Assembly: GCA_013398615.1 (NCBI GenBank)
Contig: VZSR01001685.1
Coordinates: forward strand, 50,114,293 to 50,178,292
Direction: 5' to 3'
Source: Brachypodius melanocephalos
Lineage: Eukaryota > Chordata > Aves > Passeriformes > Pycnonotidae
Length of the DNA stretch: 64,000 bases
Numbering within the stretch: the stretch's first letter is position 1; every line of letters begins with the position of its first letter. Shown one piece after another: positions 48,601 through 62,500 of the stretch. Position numbers and translations under genes: made by a program. The notes beneath the pieces are model-generated. The model was not told the DNA's origin, made no database searches, and saw only the letters and a program-made list of their open reading frames with translations.

Positions 48601-49880
48601 CCTAGGGACAAATGACAAAGAACCAGAGCCAAGCTGAGAGGAGCCAACACCTGCTTTTGCAGAATTTAGGACATGCTCATCCTTTCTCCTCTGTTGCTCT
48701 CTTTGCTATGGTGCAAAGAATCCATGAGCAGCACCAGCTCTCATCTAGGAGTGCTTTTACTCATTAACCCCAGGGTAAATAAATGGCTGAAAGCTGACAA
48801 GGGTATGGAAAAATGAGGTCCTTCTTGATATTAAATCTTTAGTTTTCAGCTTGAAAATGCTTTCTTTACCTGTTGACCCTTCTTATTTTTCCAGTTACTC
48901 AAAGTGAAAGGGTAAAATAAAGAATAAAAAATGCCGTTTCTCTGTTGCTTGGGGAAATTTAAAACCCAGATTAATTCTGGAGCTATGGTTCATGTCCAGA
49001 GCTCTTTGATAATACAGTCTATAACCAAGGGAATTGCTTAATTCTGTTCAGTTTGCTCATCTCCACTCACACCCATAATGAGTTCCTGAATAAATTAAGT
49101 GATAATTAATCGCGTGACATTTCAGACCACGTGTTGTGGATTTTAGAGTTAAGATTTCCTGATGGAATCCAATCCATGGGTTTTGTTTCTCCTTGTTTAC
49201 TGTAACAGTTTTCCAAGCCTTTTCATACTGAAGAGCTTGCGATGTGGTTCCATGCATAATAATCAGATCAGGGTAAGGTTACATAACGAGAAAGAACTTC
49301 ACTTTCATCCTCTCTAGGTAATAGATGAGCAAGTCAGACAGGAAATCAGTCTGCTTTCAAACAGGGTATATTAAAAAATTTATGATGCAATGATATCTTG
49401 TACTCCCTGGGTTTGGAGGAAAAAACGTGGTTTGATAAAGAGACATCCTATACCCAAAGCAAAATGGTAACAATTGCAAGTGTACAACATGAAAAAGAAC
49501 CAGTGACAGTACCAACACTGTGATTAATCATCCTGTTGAGGACAGCTATTTATCAAGAGATGAATCTCTCAGAAACTATGGCTTACATGGCTTGAACTTA
49601 AAGAACCCTGAATGATCCTTGAAGGATAAAGGAAATGTTAAATTTTCACATAAGTAACAGCTTTTGTTTTCCTGGGTCAGGAGAAAAATATGTAACTACT
49701 TTTCAGGCCATGATGGTTCAGCTTGTGCTTGTTGCAACTAATCACAGAAGAAGCAACAGGACAAGAAAAAAGAAAGGTCTCCCTCAGCTTCTCCTCCAAT
49801 TCTCTAAATAAAAGTGTCCCAAGAAGGAACAACTCTTCCTGGAGAGGAGGACTTTGTTACAGCCCTTCTAACAGTGGTCT
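45633..49880. other. AT-rich single-copy DNA, nothing recognised
   Basis: No exon, RNA gene or transposon recognised. It holds a (GTTT)n-like tract at 48560-48598. The segment 49065-49260 keeps CpGs near TAATTAATCGCGTGACATTT and an E-box CACGTG at about 49129, and could be constrained. Confidence 0.45.
48560..48598. repeat. (GTTT)n-like tract
   Basis: TTTTGTTTCTTTGTTTC then three perfect GTTT units. A short, degenerate microsatellite. Confidence 0.8.
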
Positions 49881-50242
49881 TGTGCTGGTTTTGGCAGGAA
49901 GAGTGATAATTTTCTGAGGCACCCCAGACCATATGCCACCATGTTCGGCATATAAAGCTGGGGTAAGAAGGAAAGGAGAATATTCACAGTAATAGTGCTT
50001 GTCTTCCCAAGTCCTGGTTGGGTATAATGGAGCCCTGCTGAACAACTTCCTGCCCTGCCTGCAACTGGGATGTGATGAATTAAGTCCTTGTCTTGCTTTG
50101 GTTGTGTGCACAGATTTTGTTTTACCTATTGAACTTAACCCATGAGCTTTCTCACTTTTATTCTTCTGATTCTTTCCCTATCCCACTCCAGGGAGCAAAT
50201 ATCTGTGTAGGGCTTGGCTGCTGCTGGAGTTAAACCACACCA
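49881..50242 (+). mobile_element. ERVL-like solo LTR, plus strand, internally shortened
   Basis: The left end TGTGCTGGTTTTGGCAGG and right end GGGCTTGGCTGCTGCTGGAG then TTAAACCACACCA match the two ends I remember for a common avian ERVL LTR. A TATA box (TATAAA, 49951-49956) lies in the expected place, and the tail motif CCATGAGCTTTCTCACTTTT precedes the U5 end. At 362 bp it is clearly shorter than the several-hundred-base family, mainly because U3 upstream of TATA is reduced to about 70 bp. The flanking pentamers are GGTCT (49876-49880) and GGTGT (50243-50247), a 5-bp duplication with one substitution. No proviral interior remains. Fairly old by its degree of change. Confidence 0.75.
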
Positions 50243-53200
50243 GGTGTTCTTCACCTGCCTTGGCACGGGCCCTTGCAGAGCTGTCCTAAGGCAGAGACAT
50301 TCCCAGGATATTCACCTCTTTCCAGGTGGGCAGGAGGTGGATTAACAGGCATGGAGACCAACTCATCTTCTCAGAACCAGCCCTAAGGTTCCTACAAATC
50401 AGAAGCGTCAAAGGAGGGCTGCAGAAGTTGCTGCCTGAGACAGCCTTCCTGGCAGAGGTGGTAGCTCAAAGTCAGCAGCAGCCCCGATGATGGGAGCTTC
50501 CTCTACTGCTGATGTTACTGAGGGGAGACTTGTGTGTGGGTAATTGTGTGAGCACAGTTTCCCACTGAGGAGGGGCAGTGGGGAAATGCTTGAGGTGCCA
50601 GCACATCCATTTATGCATCTGGTATTCAGGAGACTCTTTCCTCTGGCTTCAATGAGGGAAAGAAGGAAAGAAGAACCACTCTGTGCTGAGGGAAGTTTGC
50701 CTTGCTGGCATTGCAGCTGTCCATCTGTTCTGCAGGCAGAGTGAAAACTTCGATGTCAAGAGCAGTGACATTAACAAAAAGTGGACTTTTTCCTTTCCTT
50801 TTTTCAGAAAAAAACGCCACAAATCAGGAGAATCAGAAAGAAGTGGATAAAAGTGCGTAACTTTCCACAGGCACTTCTCCTCTGAAGAGAGAAAACAGTC
50901 TGGGTGGATGCTGAGTTGAAAGAAATCAAGAGTGAATATGTCAGTTAACAGTGATTTGGCTTGAATGATACCTTCCCAGAGGAAAGAACTAACTCATAAA
51001 ACTTTCCTTCTGGAAGCTCTCAGATTCTAGCTAATTAATTGCAGTGAGGTATCTTTTAAACTAGAGGTGTGCCAAGGCAGATCCAGTTGCTTCTGAATCG
51101 CTGTTGCCAAGACTTTTTATTATTACTTTAAAGACCATCTCCAACATATATCAATGCAAAAATCCTTGGCAGTATAAAGATAATGCAGAAGTGCAGCAGT
51201 ATATTTATAAGAAATAGTATCTCAATAAAGATAAGATGGAGAGGGAGCACAGAAGATCACAGCTGGCTATGAAGCTTTTGAACTTGAACACCCTGCATAA
51301 GGGTCTGTGCCTTGCAGGCTCAGGGGCTGGTGAGCACTGCAGCTGCTTGGCCAGGTGAACAGTTTGGAGAGACCACATCATCCCCCTCTTTAAATCTATC
51401 CCTGTACAGGTGTTCAGGGCCTTCCTCCCTTCTACCATACTGAGCTGGCTAGGAGAGTGTTATTTTATCCTGCACCTTCTTTCCTTGACATGACACCCCA
51501 TGTCCTGGGATTTGTCCTCTAGTGAAAGTTCTTACTTTTGTAGTGTCCTCTTGGGGTTTTGCAGTGCAGCCTGGGCAGTCAGAGTCTGTTGACTGAGCAG
51601 GAGGGAGCTCTGTGCACTCCAGGAGTCACACTGAGGATGTGAGATGCTACAGGGAGGGCAAAGATCACTGGAGCCTCTTTCCATGCAAAGTGCAAACTGA
51701 TGTGTTTGACTTTGCTCTCTCATGGCAATTCCCTCAAATGCATCAGCTGACTTGTGCTTATTACAAAGTAAATAAAGAAACCCTCCACAATAACCTTTGG
51801 CTTTATTCCTGATCACAAAGCTGGCATAGGTGGGACACACCGTTATACATAAACTAATAAATAAAGATAATCTCATTACAGTTTATTAATGCCAGTTAAG
51901 AAAGCTGTATAGACAAGGACATTTGCTTTTCAACTAGCAATAGCAGGTGATGACAAAACCCTCAAAGAGAATCCTGCCAAAGCAAACAAAAGTCTGTATT
52001 GCTGTTTATTTCTTTTTGTTTCTCACTGCTATTTTAACCTTTGATAAGACTACGGGTAGATTGACCTAGATTAACCCTTACCAGATTTCTGAATCATATA
52101 GAGGACATTCAAATACAAGGGTGACAGCTAACCTCACAAAAACTTTGATGCACACCTTGAAATTTATGTGCAATACTACTGAAAAATGAACAGGAAAGAT
52201 TGAAGTCTGTGGCAAACAGTTTTGTTTTGTCACAGTATTTCTCTCTCTCAAAAAAAAAAAAAGAAAACTAAGAAAAAAAAGAATGCTCAATGACCTAAAT
52301 AAGCTGTATTTTATTATGCTTAAACATGAAAAGCAAAGTGGAGTGTCCATGTTTATATCCCTGAACCCCACAGAGCCACAGATGGAGGTTGCCACTTTGA
52401 ATTTTTAAATGAATATTTTTCCCTAAAAAGTGCAGAGGAATAATAGGTAGCAGAAAACTTGCTCAGCTATTAATGGTGTCATTCTGTTAGAAAGATGTAA
52501 GAAAAAGATATAACAATGATTATCACAAAGTGGGAAAATGAGCTGGAAAAATAAACTACAATTTCAAAGCTATAAAAGCACTTGGGAGGTAGTTTTTCAT
52601 CCACCTTTTTCTATGTCTGACTTTTGCACATAAGAGCACAGAGCTCTCAATAGAAAGACAGTTTGAAAAGATTGATGAGAGCCAACAGGACCTGAATCTT
52701 CTTTTAGAAATGACTGTGCATTTTGATTTAATATTCAGGCTTATTAAATGCAAAAGTGTAAAACTCACAGTTCTGATTCAAGACAGAGGCCAGAAAAAAT
52801 GGTAATGCAAGAGGTCTGAGGCAGGGATTGTACTGCTGGGGGTGGCTACTCTCAGCCTCACCATGACCTCCCACACTCACAGTTTCCTGGGGTAGGTGCA
52901 TTCTTGGGGGACGTCTAAAGGGGCTGCCTCACCTTCTTACCTACCTGAGTATCACAAGCCAAAAGTGATTCTGAGTTACTTTAAAACACCAGTTTATAAT
53001 CTGCAGAGGTTTCGTAGCTGTTGCAAGAGCAGATGATGCAATTCTACAGATTTATTTTAAAAAGGGGGTCAAAATGACAGCTGGGATAAGAAAATACCAC
53101 TAGTGTCCTGAGTGAAGCTGAATTCCTTCATAAAAGGAGGACAGAAATTTGCCCTTATTCAAGATACCTAAATGTGTGTTTGCATTAAAGATGTTCTTTA

Positions 53201-56200
53201 ATTCCATTGATTATAATAGAGTTTAAAAATATACTTAAATATTAGCATACATGTACGTGATTTCACAGAAGGTTTGCAGTCTTGAGTCAGAGTCCAAGCT
53301 AAGACAACCAGCTCATCCTGAATTCACTGAAGTCAAGAACAAACTTTTATTGCTACTGATAAAGAGCACCAAATTTGTATGATGTAAATTCTGCACAAGC
53401 TGTCCCAAAAGTTTATTTCTCCTCTGGATTATAATTTTTTTGATAAAGGATGAAGTCTAATATATTACATTGTCTGTACAATCATGATAACACAATGCTC
53501 TTCAAATAAAGCAAGTGCTTAAGACTTCACTTAATTAGTAAGCTCTGAGTTTGAATATTATCTCAGGGATCTCATGATCAGTGAATTACATCGTGGTAGT
53601 AAATTTGCAGTAGATCTTCAGAGGTTGAAGCCATAGCTCACGACAACAGCAAGTTCAGCCTCTGATTGAGTGTGTCTGTCCTCACCAACACCACAGCTGG
53701 GCCCAGGGGCATGTTTGTAAACAGAGCCAGATCCAGCCAGCTCCAATTTAACATTCTGTAACTTCAGGGCAAAGGAGAGTCCTAAGCCCTCAAGCACCAG
53801 CCCAAGCGACTTCTTTATGCAACACATTCAATAAATATGCAGTATCATCTTGCAGAACTAGTGCACAAAGGCTTTCAACAGGAGACCTTCTGCAGATTGT
53901 TGTGACAGCAACATCTGTTCATAAGGGCTGCTTAAGCACGAGTAGCATGGTTATGTGCTTTTCTTTCTTCCACCTTGGAGGACCAGTTTGTTACCTGCAT
54001 GATTTTAGATCCATTTTCTGACAAATCCATGGAGTTTTAGCTATTCCCTAAATTTACCAGACATTTCTATTTGATTCTTATTTTAACATCTCAGTGATTC
54101 CTTGGTTCCCTCTGATTCTCAAGTGCTCATACTGAGCTCTCTCCTTTAATCTATTTTCCTGGGAGTTATTTATATCTATATTATGGTTTATAACCCTGCA
54201 GGCAGCCTCTTCAGTCTGCCTAGTAGAATTGCCATAGCAAATTTTGAGAGCTTCTCACCAATATTGATAGCAAATTCTCTTTGTGAGTCTTCTGAAATCA
54301 AAGCTCTAGCTGAGGGTCAAAAGGAGATGTGCTTTCTGATCTTTGCTCAAATTTCTGCAAGGCTAAGGGGGTGGTCATCTATGGTGTGGCACTTACAAAC
54401 TGAAAATCTTCTGAGACTTGCTCTTTAGGCACAACTGACCAGACACTGTCTCGATTTCCAAAACTGAGAATGCTTAGTAGAGTTACCAAGCCTTGGTCCC
54501 AGGCCTTGATCATCTGCATGATGCCAGTGAAGTTCTATCCTTGTCAGAGGGATCTGTGTCTTGAAGGCTGATCTAAGTGGGGTGGGAGTTCTTGACTGGC
54601 TTAAGAGTTAGATCTGATCATTCAGGGTTTCACTTTGCACAGACTGAAAATAGTAAAGATGTTACTCCTGGGAAAGACTCGTGGGTACCTAAACCACAGG
54701 ATGACAAATCGTTGCATTCTTACACCAGTGAGAAATGGCCCCTATATTTTCTCTCCAGACAGCGAAGACAATTGAGCAATGTAGTGACAAACACTCGGAT
54801 TAGGGATTATCAATCTCCTTCTCCTTTCCAGGTCCATGTACCTGGCCTGATGGGCTGGGCTTTGTACACAGACATCATCCTATCATGCATGAAAGCAGGT
54901 GTGGATTTTGCAGTGCTAAAGGGTTTGAGGTCCACAGCTCATCTGTTAAATCACGAAAAAATGCAGTGTAGTATCTCAGTCTCCAGCAGCCCTGAAACCT
55001 GAGACTGCAGTGTTTTACAAGCATCTTTTGTACACCACAGCAATTTTCTCGTGATTTTCTCACTTGAGTTCCCAGCCTATTGTAACAGCTGCGTTACAGG
55101 AGGAATGACTTGGCCCTGAGGTCTCCTGTGACCACTCCTTCTCACATTGCACTTCTGCTCCCTCCCTTTGGGAAGGGAGTTACGCTGGCTGCAGCTTTTA
55201 TCTTCATTCCTATTCAGTCTTTAGCAGTTCCCCTTTGATGCTTCCTGCCATCTCTCTCTTTCTTGCTGTGCTTTGACGGCTCTCTACTGCAGGCACAAGT
55301 AAGATCATGCTGTGATGATCTCCCTCAAAGCAATGTCTTGCTGGTAACAGGTACCTCTGCAGTGGAGGCTGGCAGTGTACTGCTGTAGGGAGACAATATG
55401 CTCCTCTCTGTCCTTTCAGATTCATCCCCTCTCAGGACTCACAAGGCCATCCCTCTTGACCAGAAATGTCAAACCACAGTTTGAAGCTGGCAGCAGATAA
55501 ACTCTGACAGGGTTCAAGTCTACAAGCCCTGAGAGCAGTGGCTTGCATTGATGTGCTTCCTAAAGGTCTGCATCTGCATTAGGAGTGCTGCTGATCTTTT
55601 GCTTAAAGGCTTGGTTTTTAAAAAGGTACCACAGTGAAACACAGGGAGGGAGCATGATCCCATTTCTGAGATTCTGAAATTTTTAAAACAAAGCCCAAAT
55701 GGATTACCTCTTCTCCTGAGAGATGAAACATTTTTAAAAAGCAATGGATGTTCTACATTTTTATGCAGAAAATCAAAATAATTGAGAAGGAATGTATAGC
55801 ACTTAAAAAATTAAGATTGATGAGCTGAAATGGTTTCAAGTGCAAGAGGTGACTGAGTCTCACAGTGAACAGAAAGAACAACACTCAAACCACACTAGAT
55901 GGGAGAAAAATTCCTCATGCCTTCTGTTTACTCTCAGGAAAATGTAGCTCCTCATTTAAACTCAGCAAACACCATGAGCTGTAAAAGGATGAAGCATTGT
56001 TCTGCTCTCTATGGCTAAGCAATGTCAAGATAAAACGGTTACAGAGTCAAGGAATAGCCAGAATAAGTTCATTATCAGCTCATGAACTTGAGGGCATTCC
56101 AAAGTTACATCCTTAGCCCAGGGATGAGGAGGAAAAAATGAGTTACATCCCTCTTTCACTGTATACAGAGTAAAATAGATGAAGTCAAAGAACCTCCCGC

Positions 56201-56242
56201 CTTCACATGCCAGTCTTTACCAGTCCATATTTAAAAACAAGG

Positions 56243-56265
56243 AAAAAAAAAAAAAAAAAAAAAAA
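56243..56265. repeat. Poly(A) tract, 23 A
   Basis: An uninterrupted run of 23 A, the longest homopolymer in the window. No retrocopied gene was recognised upstream. Frames across it (poly-Lys or poly-Phe) are artefacts. Confidence 0.95.
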
Positions 56266-56849
56266 GGAAAAGAAGAGAGAGCAGTCCAATGAACTAAATC
56301 CCAGCAGTACAGTGTGGCAGCTGAGCATCTCACAGTCTTTGTACATGTATGAAACTGAAATGACAACTGCTTTAGAGGCTGGACTTGAAAATTCATCATG
56401 GCTTTGAAGAACAAAATACACAGAACTGTCTGTTGGAAAAGGCACCTTTAGGGTCTATGATTTTTATTTCAATAAGGAAGTAAGACAAGAAGCAAGGATC
56501 TTATTTTTGCTACAATATATTTCTTTTGAGAGAAAAGTGACTTTCAGAGGAAGAACTGGAGTAGGCCTGTGTCAAGTGGAAATCCAAATTCATTAGCGTT
56601 TAATGTTTTGAAACATCCTCTATGGGTAGAGGCTACATCCTGGCATCCTTTTGGTGAAGATGCTTGCACATGAGTGACACCTGGACAGGCAAGATCCAAC
56701 CTTCAGTGTCTCATAATAAGAAAGGTATAGTGAAAACTGATTTCAACATAGAATTCTGTTTAAGAAACTAGACGAAATATGCATGAAGCATTTATCTGAC
56801 AATGTAAGCTGTACAAATGAACATATGAGAGAATGAAAACTCCTGAAAA

Positions 56850-57040
56850 TAAGTTTAAAAAAAATTCACCCGACCCCTTGAACTTTCGACAACTAATAGT
56901 TTTGAAATTGTTTTGGCTGCTTCTTGTTAAATTATGCCTACATGCATATGATCAGAGCTATAAAAATAAAATTGTTCTGCTCTGACACCTACCAACTCTC
57001 ACTTTTAGTTCACGATATTGGCATCCATACGGCTGCGGGG
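56850..57040. promoter_or_regulatory. Candidate conserved non-coding element
   Basis: Non-repetitive AT-rich DNA with retained CpGs in CACCCGACCCC, CTTTCGACAACTAATAG, TTCACGATATTGG and CATACGGCTGCGGGG. The clustering of intact CpG sites in otherwise CpG-poor DNA is the only evidence. Confidence 0.22.
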
Positions 57041-59487
57041 GGGACTGGGGGAGAGGATTTCACTTCAGGCCAGCCTGTTGCTGTGAGATCACTTTAAAAA
57101 CACCTTCCTCAAGAGCAGAGAGTTGCTACTTAAGACCAAACCATGCCACCGATACATGCATTGTAATTAGATATCATTGCAGAAAAGACGGGGTTTTCAG
57201 ATATGAGTTTTTAACACAGAAATTCTTTGTCTGATGTCCTTAAATGCTTCTGCAAAAGTTCCTTTGTGAGGGAGTATTTTAAATGCAAGAGGAGCCAGGA
57301 ACTGCTTGCACATCAGGAATGTATTGCTGCAGATAGAGACAGTTTTCCTTTGGACTCTGAACTATCACAATTTTGCTGTAACTATTCAAGTCCCTTACAA
57401 AAGAATTATATTTCATGCAAAAACAAAGAAAATACTCAAAGAGCTAGTGCAGCATTCTTCTACTTCCTTTCAACATCTCTGTTTCCTTTAAGCTATTTTT
57501 CGTTCCTAGTTTTTAAGTCTGGCTGAAGAATAGACAGTGGTGCAGCAAAGGTAATGATAAGCTTGATGTGCTGCTTTATATAAATGCTCCAAACGTAACC
57601 TGTTCTTAATATTTATGAGAATTCTAAACCTAATGCTAATATAGCACTGCTTTCCTTAAAGATGTAACAAAGCACAATCCTCGAGGCAAAAACTATGAAA
57701 TAAATATTTTTTGAGATAGCACTCTTCTTCACTTTGCATAAATTTAACACTCTGTTCTCTGTACAATATGTGTTCTTTTTCCCAGCTCCCCACAGACATA
57801 AATAGCTCTGGCAAGATGTCATGAAAGTAACAGAAGCTTTGGAAAACACCACACATTAAGGATGCTGAATTTAATTTTCTGCTTTTGTTTTGGATGGCCT
57901 ACTTACTCTTCAAAAGCCTTGCCATGTCATGATGCAGAGTGGGGATGAAGGAACTATTAGACTATATTTAGCCACATTCTAAACTTCAGCTATAAACACC
58001 CAACAAACAATATTCATGTGAGCTTTGAGCTGTCTATAAACAAAAATAATGGGATGGAGCAGTCACCTCTACTCAGAAGAAGAGTTTGTACCAGTGGTCC
58101 TGCCTCCAGGTACTGGGCTGAGATTGCTGTTTTACAGGCTGATGAGTACAGAGGGAACAGGTGCCTGCAGAGATCTGCCTGGAATAGCTGTTCTACAGAG
58201 GTCACCTCCTGGAGACCTTGGACTTCTTACCTGAAACTCTCCTTTGTTTTTTAAGGACATTACATGTTTCTAGTGTAAAATGAATTCACAATTTGGGCAC
58301 ATGATAAATGCTTTATCCAGGTGGAAATGCAAAGTGTACAGGAGGAGTAATAATCCTGGACAAAATTTAAAAGTTGCACATTATTGGCCAAATTTTTTGA
58401 AGTTCATGCTCTCAATGTGGGTTACCAGGCATTCCTGATATTCTCCATTTCTCCACTTTGCATCTCTAAATGATATTCTGCCAGAGATTCATAGGTCATA
58501 GGGGATTCACCTCTCAGAGTTCAGTGTCTTCCCACATTTCCTTGGATTATCCCCTCGGCTGGTCACCCGCTCACCTATCCCTAAAACAACCAAAGTTTGG
58601 GGGTCCTTTGGACTTGCAGACTGGCCCCAGACATTGCAGCAGTGCAGATGCTTTCTGTCTCCCCACCAAACCTCTTCCAATGACTCCAGCAGGGAAGTGC
58701 CTTGGACTGCAGTCCAGGTTTCTGCTTCTTCCATAGCTGGTAGGATTTATTTGGAAACTGAAGTCTTTCCTTGCCTCTCCATGCCTGGGCTCAATGTACT
58801 ATGTGCTCAAACTCAAGGAGGGGAGAAGATTCCCAATATATTTCCTAATCCATGATCTCTCCTTGATTCAATCATCTGCACATTTTTCATCCCTTTTCCC
58901 AAATCCTGGGACTTTCTTGGCATTCTCTTTCCCTTCAGGAGAAAGGAGCACAAAAGCAGCATCCTCTACTGCTCCCACAAACAGCAATTTTTTCTAATTT
59001 CTAGTTAACAATGCATTGCCAATGATTAGCAATATTTTATTTAGGCTAGTTAAGAACCATTAATGTCCTCATCTCTTAGAAAACTAAAGAAACTCTAAGG
59101 GTTTGAGGCTTTACCAGTAAACACAGAGCAGCAGATCAATGTGTTCTCTCCATTTCAGTTTGTGTCTGCATTGCTAAAGGCCTTAAGAATTATTGCAATG
59201 TTCTTTTAGACAAACATTTAGAGAATGCTTGTATGACAAATTACTGCTTCCAAAGCTCACTATCCCTTCATTGAACCATAAAGAGTTTGTACAGATGCAG
59301 GTGCACAGCTCCAGGGTAGGAAACATAAAAATGATCAGAGGCTGAATTCTTGACTTATAGGTAAGAAAAGCTGTACCAATGTCACAGTTTGAGTGACTGT
59401 CCCTGAAATCTACTGATCCAGAAAGCTGGTGTCTGATTACATGGCTTTAGTTCATAACTGGTCTCCATCTTGATAAAATGAAACTGA

Positions 59488-59529
59488 AATATATTATATT
59501 CAATTATATAATATATATATATATATATT
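59488..59529. repeat. AT-rich microsatellite
   Basis: Irregular ATATTATATT then an almost perfect (AT)n run of about 20 bases ending at 59529. Likely length-polymorphic. Confidence 0.9.
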
Positions 59530-62500
59530 CAATGCCATTAATACATCTGTGCTGATTTTTGACAGATTATTATTATTTAACATCCAGCTTTACTTTGCTT
59601 GGCAAAAGTTTGGCATTCAGACTTCAGAGCCCTGACTTCAGTGGTCATTTCACTCTTTACTATGCAGCAGGTGCAACCCTCATTTCCCAGCATTTCCCAG
59701 GGCATGATGCTTCAAACAAACTCATGGGAATGCAGGAAGGGAGAGGGAAATGTTACAGCTAGTGAGAAACGTCATAACACAGACATCCTAATTTTAGTAT
59801 CACTGATAAATTTCTAAATTATGAAGCTTGTGACTTTAAATAGACCATTCCAGACTGTATAATCATCTTAGATTTGATTAAATATTTTCTAATTTGACTT
59901 AGCCTTATCATTAAACAGTTTTCTTGGTTCACAAAAAAAAAGTGGAGATTCAGCTCACATGTATGGAAGGAAACTGAATTTGGGCTGTTGGAACAAAACT
60001 TCTTGATCTCATTTCTCTTTAAAATAACATAAAAATAACAAAAAGAGCTCAAGAAAAATCCAAACTTAATGGGCTGATGATCCAGGGTTACTAAGTTTAG
60101 CTGGCAAAAGTAGCTTAAGACATTTTTGAAAACTTTACCCTGGTGAATTAAGAAAAAAAAAATTAATCCTGAAAATTCCTGCTGAAATACGACACAAAAC
60201 CTCCCAACTTCCTCAGCATGGAAGTGCACAGATCTAAATGACTTGAGACCAGATACTAACAGGCAAAACCAGAAGTATTCCTCTGTAGTGAATAAACAAA
60301 TTTTGTACTCATATGGTCTTGAAAAATAGGCTGTGGAGAAGAATTGTCATTTGTGGAATAAATATAACTTTTTAGAGTTTATTTAATGAAATTTACATAA
60401 AAGAAATAATTTTCTTTATCTCAGCATATCATTTTTTTTCAAATGGCAACGTATCTGTATAGGTTTTTTAACTCTCTGTCTTTTTTATTTGGCTACAACT
60501 GTTAACAAAATGCACTGCAACTTTAGATATAAGTACTCTTAAATCCGGTTTTCAGTGATTTATGAATTAATAACGTGGAGCTCAAACAGTAGGTATGGAC
60601 CTAGATGAAGTATGTTTATTTATGGTTTGATGTAGAATTTAATGATTGTAAAAAGTAATTTCAGTCAAAATGAAAAAGAAATGTGATCATCTTGGGCCCT
60701 GGAAAAAACAAAAGTGATATCAAAAATAATTTTCTTTAAATTTAAAACTTTATATATACCAGTTCTTATATGCTACACAATGTTTTTTCTAGATGTACTA
60801 GTTGATAAAACAAAAGATTTATTCTTTATGATATTTTACTGCTTATCTCCTTAAATCATTAGTGGTAAAAAAGCATGAAAGGAAAAGAAAAGTTAGCATT
60901 TTACAATGTAGCACAGTTAAAAGAAAAATAAAAGAGCACAAAATTCAACAAGTATTTGTGAATTATTTTACCTCTCTCTCACCAAAACCTCAATTTTCCA
61001 GCAAATTGCTGGTTCTATTCTGTGTTCATCAGCGTTAACATCTGAAGAGCTGCAAATCTTCATGCCTCAGTGAGATGCACTTCTGGCTGTGCTCAAGGAG
61101 AATTTCCTCTCAGTGCAGAAGCCACCAGGGTGTTGGCATTGCCAGGATTCAGCATCCCTCCCACTCCCTCCTGAGCCTGCTGCTCCCCAGCCAGGGCCCA
61201 GGAAAGCACCTCGCAGCTCCTATCATTTCAGGCAGATTATAATTACAGCCTGAGTAAACAGACTTTACAAGTCATGACAACATTTAATTCAGTCCATTAA
61301 TTCACCCCTAACTGTTTCACAGTTCTACAGAAAAACTCACAGATGTCTCCAATATTTACAGCAGGATCAGCTGGAAGGTGACTGCATCTGATTCCCAGGA
61401 GAACTTTCTTCTCAAAATCCCTCATATTAGAGAGATGCAAAGCTACTCTTGTTCTCACATATTCCTGGGCAAGCAACAGGTAAATCTGTCTGCTCAGCCC
61501 TTCACACATTAATGTGATTTTCAGCATTAAAAAGATTCTGAGAAACTCTTGCCAAAGGCACAAATCATCCAGTTACACTGAAAACAGCAGTCAACACAAG
61601 GTGGATAAATCCTGCATAACCTACTTCTGTGGACCAGAAGTTTCCTTCAAATTATCCCAAATAAATGTGGGGTTTATGCATATTTTTATACACAAGAGTT
61701 CTTGGTGGCAGAAAGTGCCAGCCTGAGATATAAGAGGGTTTGATGTAAACTTCACAGATTATTGCTTGGAGTTCTCACCATGACACATGGACAAAAAAAA
61801 CCCCACTCCACATTCCCTGATTCCCTTCCCATGGGTACATTTCCCAATAAGACAATGAGAATTTTTCGTTTTAGAGGGTGAGGGCAGCAGATAGTGATTC
61901 TGGGGACAAAGAACTAAGGTTGAATAACAGTATATGCATAGAAAGGCTAAGAAAAATATTCCTCCCTGCAATGTCACACATGGCAGCTACATGTCCCCAA
62001 TTTGTCATCACTCTGTGATCCTTCAGTGAGCAAATGTCCTTTTACATTCTTCTCTTAGTTCTCTACTCTCCTCACAGAGTTTATCAACACTGCTTTTAAA
62101 GTGATTTCAGCCCTCTGTATATCTCATGGAAAGACAATTCATTCTGTCTCACAGCCTTAATGCAACCTACACATATTATCTCTCATTATATTCTCATTTC
62201 CCAACATGCTTCTGGGTCTTGGACCATTTCATTGCATCTCTGTGACCCCAAAAAGAAGAACTGATGAACCACCCTGCAAGCTTAACTTTGGTGTCTTGTT
62301 CCTGAATTTATTTTTTTTTCTCTTAACATAAAGGCTACAAGATCAAGACATCTGGAATATCCCAGGACCCAGCATTACAGGACCTGGCTGCAGGTCCTCC
62401 AGAGGGCTCTGAAGCCCTCACACAGCTGGGATTTACCTCAAGAAAGCAAGAAGGGCTGCTGTGTGCAGTCCCAAGCAAGTCAATGTGCAGTTCTGCCCAC

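Noticed and set aside
48474..48660. Second CCTGGTTTGAG sequence, thought to be an LTR start
   Set aside because: The shared motif is only 11 bases and the following sequence does not resemble the 36.4-kb block.
54577..55002. 141-codon open frame on plus
   Set aside because: No family resemblance, no start context or splice signals that favour it, and a length expected by chance in 64 kb.
59819..60229. 136-codon open frame on minus
   Set aside because: Rich in Phe, Leu, Lys and Asn as expected for AT-rich non-coding DNA; no recognisable domain.
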